Shown: piece after piece, positions 5,136-7,145 of the stretch | Position numbering within the stretch: the first letter of the stretch is position 1 | Layout of the letters: every line of letters starts with the position of its first letter | Assembly (NCBI GenBank): GCA_030648825.1 | Contig: JAUSGU010000045.1 | Coordinates: 1 to 7,145 of the forward strand | Origin: a bacterium | Lineage (GTDB): Bacteria; Patescibacteriota; Minisyncoccia; Phycocordibacterales; UBA6065 | Reading direction: 5' to 3' | Length of the DNA stretch: 7,145 nucleotides | Position numbers and translations under genes: made by a program | Notes under the pieces: generated by a model | Databases searched by the model: none | Seen by the model: the letters and a program-made list of their open reading frames with translations, nothing else | What the model was told of the DNA's origin: nothing

Positions 5136-6083
5136 ATGGACAAACCTAAAACAACACCAAAAGACTTCTTTCTCTATTTTGCCGGTTTTGTCACTCTGTA
5201 TGTGAGTGCCATCTCTCTGGTAAACCTCCTCTTTAGTATCATAAATAAAGTTTTTCCGGATAATCTAAATAATGGATATTATTATGATTATTACTCTACA
5301 GGTATGAGGCTCTCCATAGCTTCTCTAGTAATCGTTTTTCCTATTTTTCTCTTTCTCGCTTCATATCTCAATAAATACCTGCTTGCCACTCCTGAAAAGC
5401 GTGATTTAGCCGTGAGAAAGTGGCTCACATACCTCACACTCTTTGTCACTGGAGTGGCTGTGGTGAGTGACCTCGTTGTTTTGGTAAACACTTTTTTGGG
5501 TGGAGAAATTACTACTAGGTTTGTCCTGAAAGTGCTGGCGGTTCTCATAGTGGCCGGCGCCATATTCGCCTATTACATATACGATTTACGTAAGAATTTC
5601 GCTTTTGGACAGATATCCAGGACAAAACTACTTGTAACCCTCTCTTGTGTTCTCGTTTTTGGTTCTCTCATCGCCGGCTTTGCTCTGATTGGTTCACCGA
5701 TGTCTGCTCGTGACAGAAAATTTGACGAGAGACGAGTGAGTGATTTGCAGTCAATTCAATGGCAGATTATCAGTTATTGGCAACAAAAAGGCGAAATCCC
5801 CGTAGATTTGGATAATCTCAAAAATCCCATATCAAATTCGTATACACCGACTGATCCCGTGACGGGCGAGGTCTATAGATACAAAGCTACGAGTGATCTC
5901 TCTTTCCAACTCTGTGCGAATTTCAGTTCATCAAATGTTAATGTCACCGATCCCGTAAATGATAAGCCTATGCCTCTGGGATATGGAATGGCAGACGAAA
6001 ATTGGATTCACGATGCCGGAGAGACGTGTTTTGACCGAACTATAGATATCGATCTCTATCCTGTGAGAGCAAAAGGCATATAA
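5136..6083 (+). CDS. DUF5671 membrane protein with pseudopilin-like C-terminal domain
   Basis: A 315-residue protein with an integral-membrane N-terminal half. Five hydrophobic segments fall at roughly residues 11-37, 57-78, 97-119, 128-149 and 164-186; the first four with their TPEKRDLAVRKWLTYLTLF-type linker resemble the DUF5671 domain. With the N-terminus inside, five helices would put the C-terminal ~128 residues outside. That domain has features of type II pseudopilin or type IV pilin heads: DLQSIQWQIISYWQQKGEIP (203-222), then TDPVTGEVYRYK (239-250), then LCANF (259-263). Two cysteines (C260, C298) could form a disulfide. Function is unknown; a surface or envelope role is inferred. The ATG at 5136 directly precedes the first helix; no Shine-Dalgarno sequence is seen. 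leuS follows after 15 bases, probably co-transcribed. Confidence 0.78.
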   Translation: MDKPKTTPKDFFLYFAGFVTLYVSAISLVNLLFSIINKVFPDNLNNGYYYDYYSTGMRLSIASLVIVFPIFLFLASYLNKYLLATPEKRDLAVRKWLTYLTLFVTGVAVVSDLVVLVNTFLGGEITTRFVLKVLAVLIVAGAIFAYYIYDLRKNFAFGQISRTKLLVTLSCVLVFGSLIAGFALIGSPMSARDRKFDERRVSDLQSIQWQIISYWQQKGEIPVDLDNLKNPISNSYTPTDPVTGEVYRYKATSDLSFQLCANFSSSNVNVTDPVNDKPMPLGYGMADENWIHDAGETCFDRTIDIDLYPVRAKGI

Positions 6084-6098
6084 AGCTGTCAAATAGAA

Positions 6099-7145
6099 AT
6101 GAAAAAATACGATCACAAACAGATCGAAAAAAAATGGCAGAAGGAGTGGGAGAAAAGCGGAATATATGAAGCGGACGACAAAAGTCAAAAAAAGAAATTT
6201 TATCCTCTAGTTGAGTTTCCTTTTCCTTCAGGTTCCGGTCTCCACACTGGCCATATACGCAGTTATACGGCGATGGATGTCGTTGCCCGTAAACATCGTA
6301 TGCAGGGTGAAAATGTTCTCTATCCTATCGGATGGGATGCTTTTGGTTTGCCTACGGAAAATTACGCTATACAGACAGGAAAACAGCCGAAGTTGGTTAC
6401 CAAGGAGAATACGGATAATTTCAGAAAGCAGTTAAAGTCACTAGGCCTTTCTTTTGATTGGTCTCGTGAAATAAACACGACTGATCCAGAATACTTCAAA
6501 TGGACACAATGGATATTTTTAAAAATGTATGAGCGAGGCCTCGCGTATAAATCAAAGAGCATTATCAATTGGTGTCCAAAAGACAAAATCGGCCTCGCAA
6601 ACGAAGAAGTTGTGAACGGCAAATGTGATCGTTGTGGCAGTATTGTGGAAAAACGGGAAAAAGAACAGTGGATGCTGGCAATCACAAAATATGCCGATAG
6701 ACTCTACGACGATTTGGATACTGTTGATTATCTGGAGCGTATAAAAATCCAGCAGAGAAATTGGATAGGTAGAAGCGAGGGTGCGGAATTGAATTTTGCC
6801 GTGAAAGATACAAAAGAAAAAATTCAAGTATTCACCACACGCCCAGACACCCTCTTTGGTGTCACTTATGTCGTTTTAGCGCCAGAACACGAGCTGGTCT
6901 CAAAACTTAAATCAAAAAACGAAAGAGAAGTCCACGCGTATGTAGAATCTGCAAAGAAAAAAAATGACATAGAGAGAACAAATGCAAAGAGGGAAAAGAC
7001 AGGTGTGAAACTAGACGGTGTTTTTGCCATAAATCCGGCAAATAGAGAAGAGGTTCCCATTTTCGTTGCCGATTATGTCCTAGCCGATTATGGCACCGGC
7101 GCGGTTATGGCTGTGCCCGCGCATGACGAGCGTGATTTTGAATTT
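6099..7145 (+). CDS. leuS: Leucine--tRNA ligase, 3' partial
   Basis: The first 349 codons of leucyl-tRNA synthetase, open to the window end. It charges tRNA-Leu with leucine in the cytoplasm using ATP. The class I signature appears as [11 protein letters not shown] (residues 42-52), with the HIGH motif as HTGH (49-52), followed by [16 protein letters not shown] (76-91). A zinc-type region has C159 in NWCPKD and C176/C179 in [17 protein letters not shown] (189-200) and [10 protein letters not shown] (219-228) precede the CP1 editing domain. The editing domain shows TTRPDTLFG (246-254) and [16 protein letters not shown] (332-347), with the conserved editing aspartate at D343. The KMSKS motif and anticodon domain would lie downstream. 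The ATG at 6099 matches the usual start a few residues before the IEKKWQ helix. It sits 15 bases after the DUF5671 gene, with no clear promoter or ribosome site of its own. Confidence 0.97.
   Translation, partial: MKKYDHKQIEKKWQKEWEKSGIYEADDKSQKKKFYPLVEFPFPSGSGLHTGHIRSYTAMDVVARKHRMQGENVLYPIGWDAFGLPTENYAIQTGKQPKLVTKENTDNFRKQLKSLGLSFDWSREINTTDPEYFKWTQWIFLKMYERGLAYKSKSIINWCPKDKIGLANEEVVNGKCDRCGSIVEKREKEQWMLAITKYADRLYDDLDTVDYLERIKIQQRNWIGRSEGAELNFAVKDTKEKIQVFTTRPDTLFGVTYVVLAPEHELVSKLKSKNEREVHAYVESAKKKNDIERTNAKREKTGVKLDGVFAINPANREEVPIFVADYVLADYGTGAVMAVPAHDERDFEF

Noticed and set aside
6079..6084. TATAAA box as a leuS promoter
   Set aside because: No -35-like sequence lies at a suitable distance upstream, and co-transcription with the DUF5671 gene is simpler.
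6211..6435. Forward and reverse open frames inside leuS
   Set aside because: The leuS frame is continuous with strong class I synthetase motifs; the others are shadows.
1..7145. UGA recoding (as in Gracilibacteria or Absconditabacteria)
   Set aside because: All genes are complete under the standard code, with no need for in-frame TGA readthrough. The absence of TGA among only eight stops is not significant.
1..7145. CRISPR array, insertion sequence, tRNA, rRNA or riboswitch
   Set aside because: No spaced direct repeats, transposase motifs, terminal inverted repeats or RNA gene landmarks were seen; the intergenic regions are too short for most of these.

Overview
The window looks like a chromosomal piece of a small-genome bacterium of the Candidate Phyla Radiation (Patescibacteria), probably the Parcubacteria/Paceibacteria side. 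This is inferred from gene content (LabA-type NYN protein, DUF5671 membrane protein, DUF378 protein, short DoxX), tight gene packing, lack of obvious Shine-Dalgarno sequences and promoters placed directly against start codons. No marker gene here fixes the lineage. All genes read with the standard bacterial code; the eight visible stop codons are TAA (5) and TAG (3).

Layout. (1) Positions 1-493: 3' part of a NYN/PIN-like nuclease gene whose last codons form a hairpin followed by a T-run, so the apparent terminator precedes the stop codon. (2) 543-4047: a forward run starting at a strong, apparently leaderless promoter: DoxX-family membrane protein, glucose-6-phosphate dehydrogenase (zwf), flavodoxin-fold NAD(P)H oxidoreductase, then the ATPase YchF, with 13-17 base gaps. 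The first three form a plausible redox unit: NADPH production, NAD(P)H-dependent reduction, and a membrane redox protein. (3) 4059-4676: a reverse-strand gene of unknown function, with its own promoter and a terminator that overlaps its stop codon. (4) 4677-4786: a divergent promoter region. (5) 4787-5008: a small DUF378 membrane protein with a CxxC tail, closed by a perfect 12-bp terminator hairpin. (6) 5136-6083: a DUF5671 membrane protein carrying a pseudopilin-like C-terminal domain. (7) 6099-7145: the first 349 codons of leuS (leucyl-tRNA synthetase), cut by the window end.

No gene-free stretch exceeds about 130 bases. No tRNA, rRNA, CRISPR array, insertion sequence or long repeat was seen. 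I found no clear large novel system. The items most worth a second look are the terminator inside the NYN coding sequence (predicted nonstop mRNA), the two promoters with identical leaderless geometry, the compact redox operon, and the uncharacterised reverse-strand protein.
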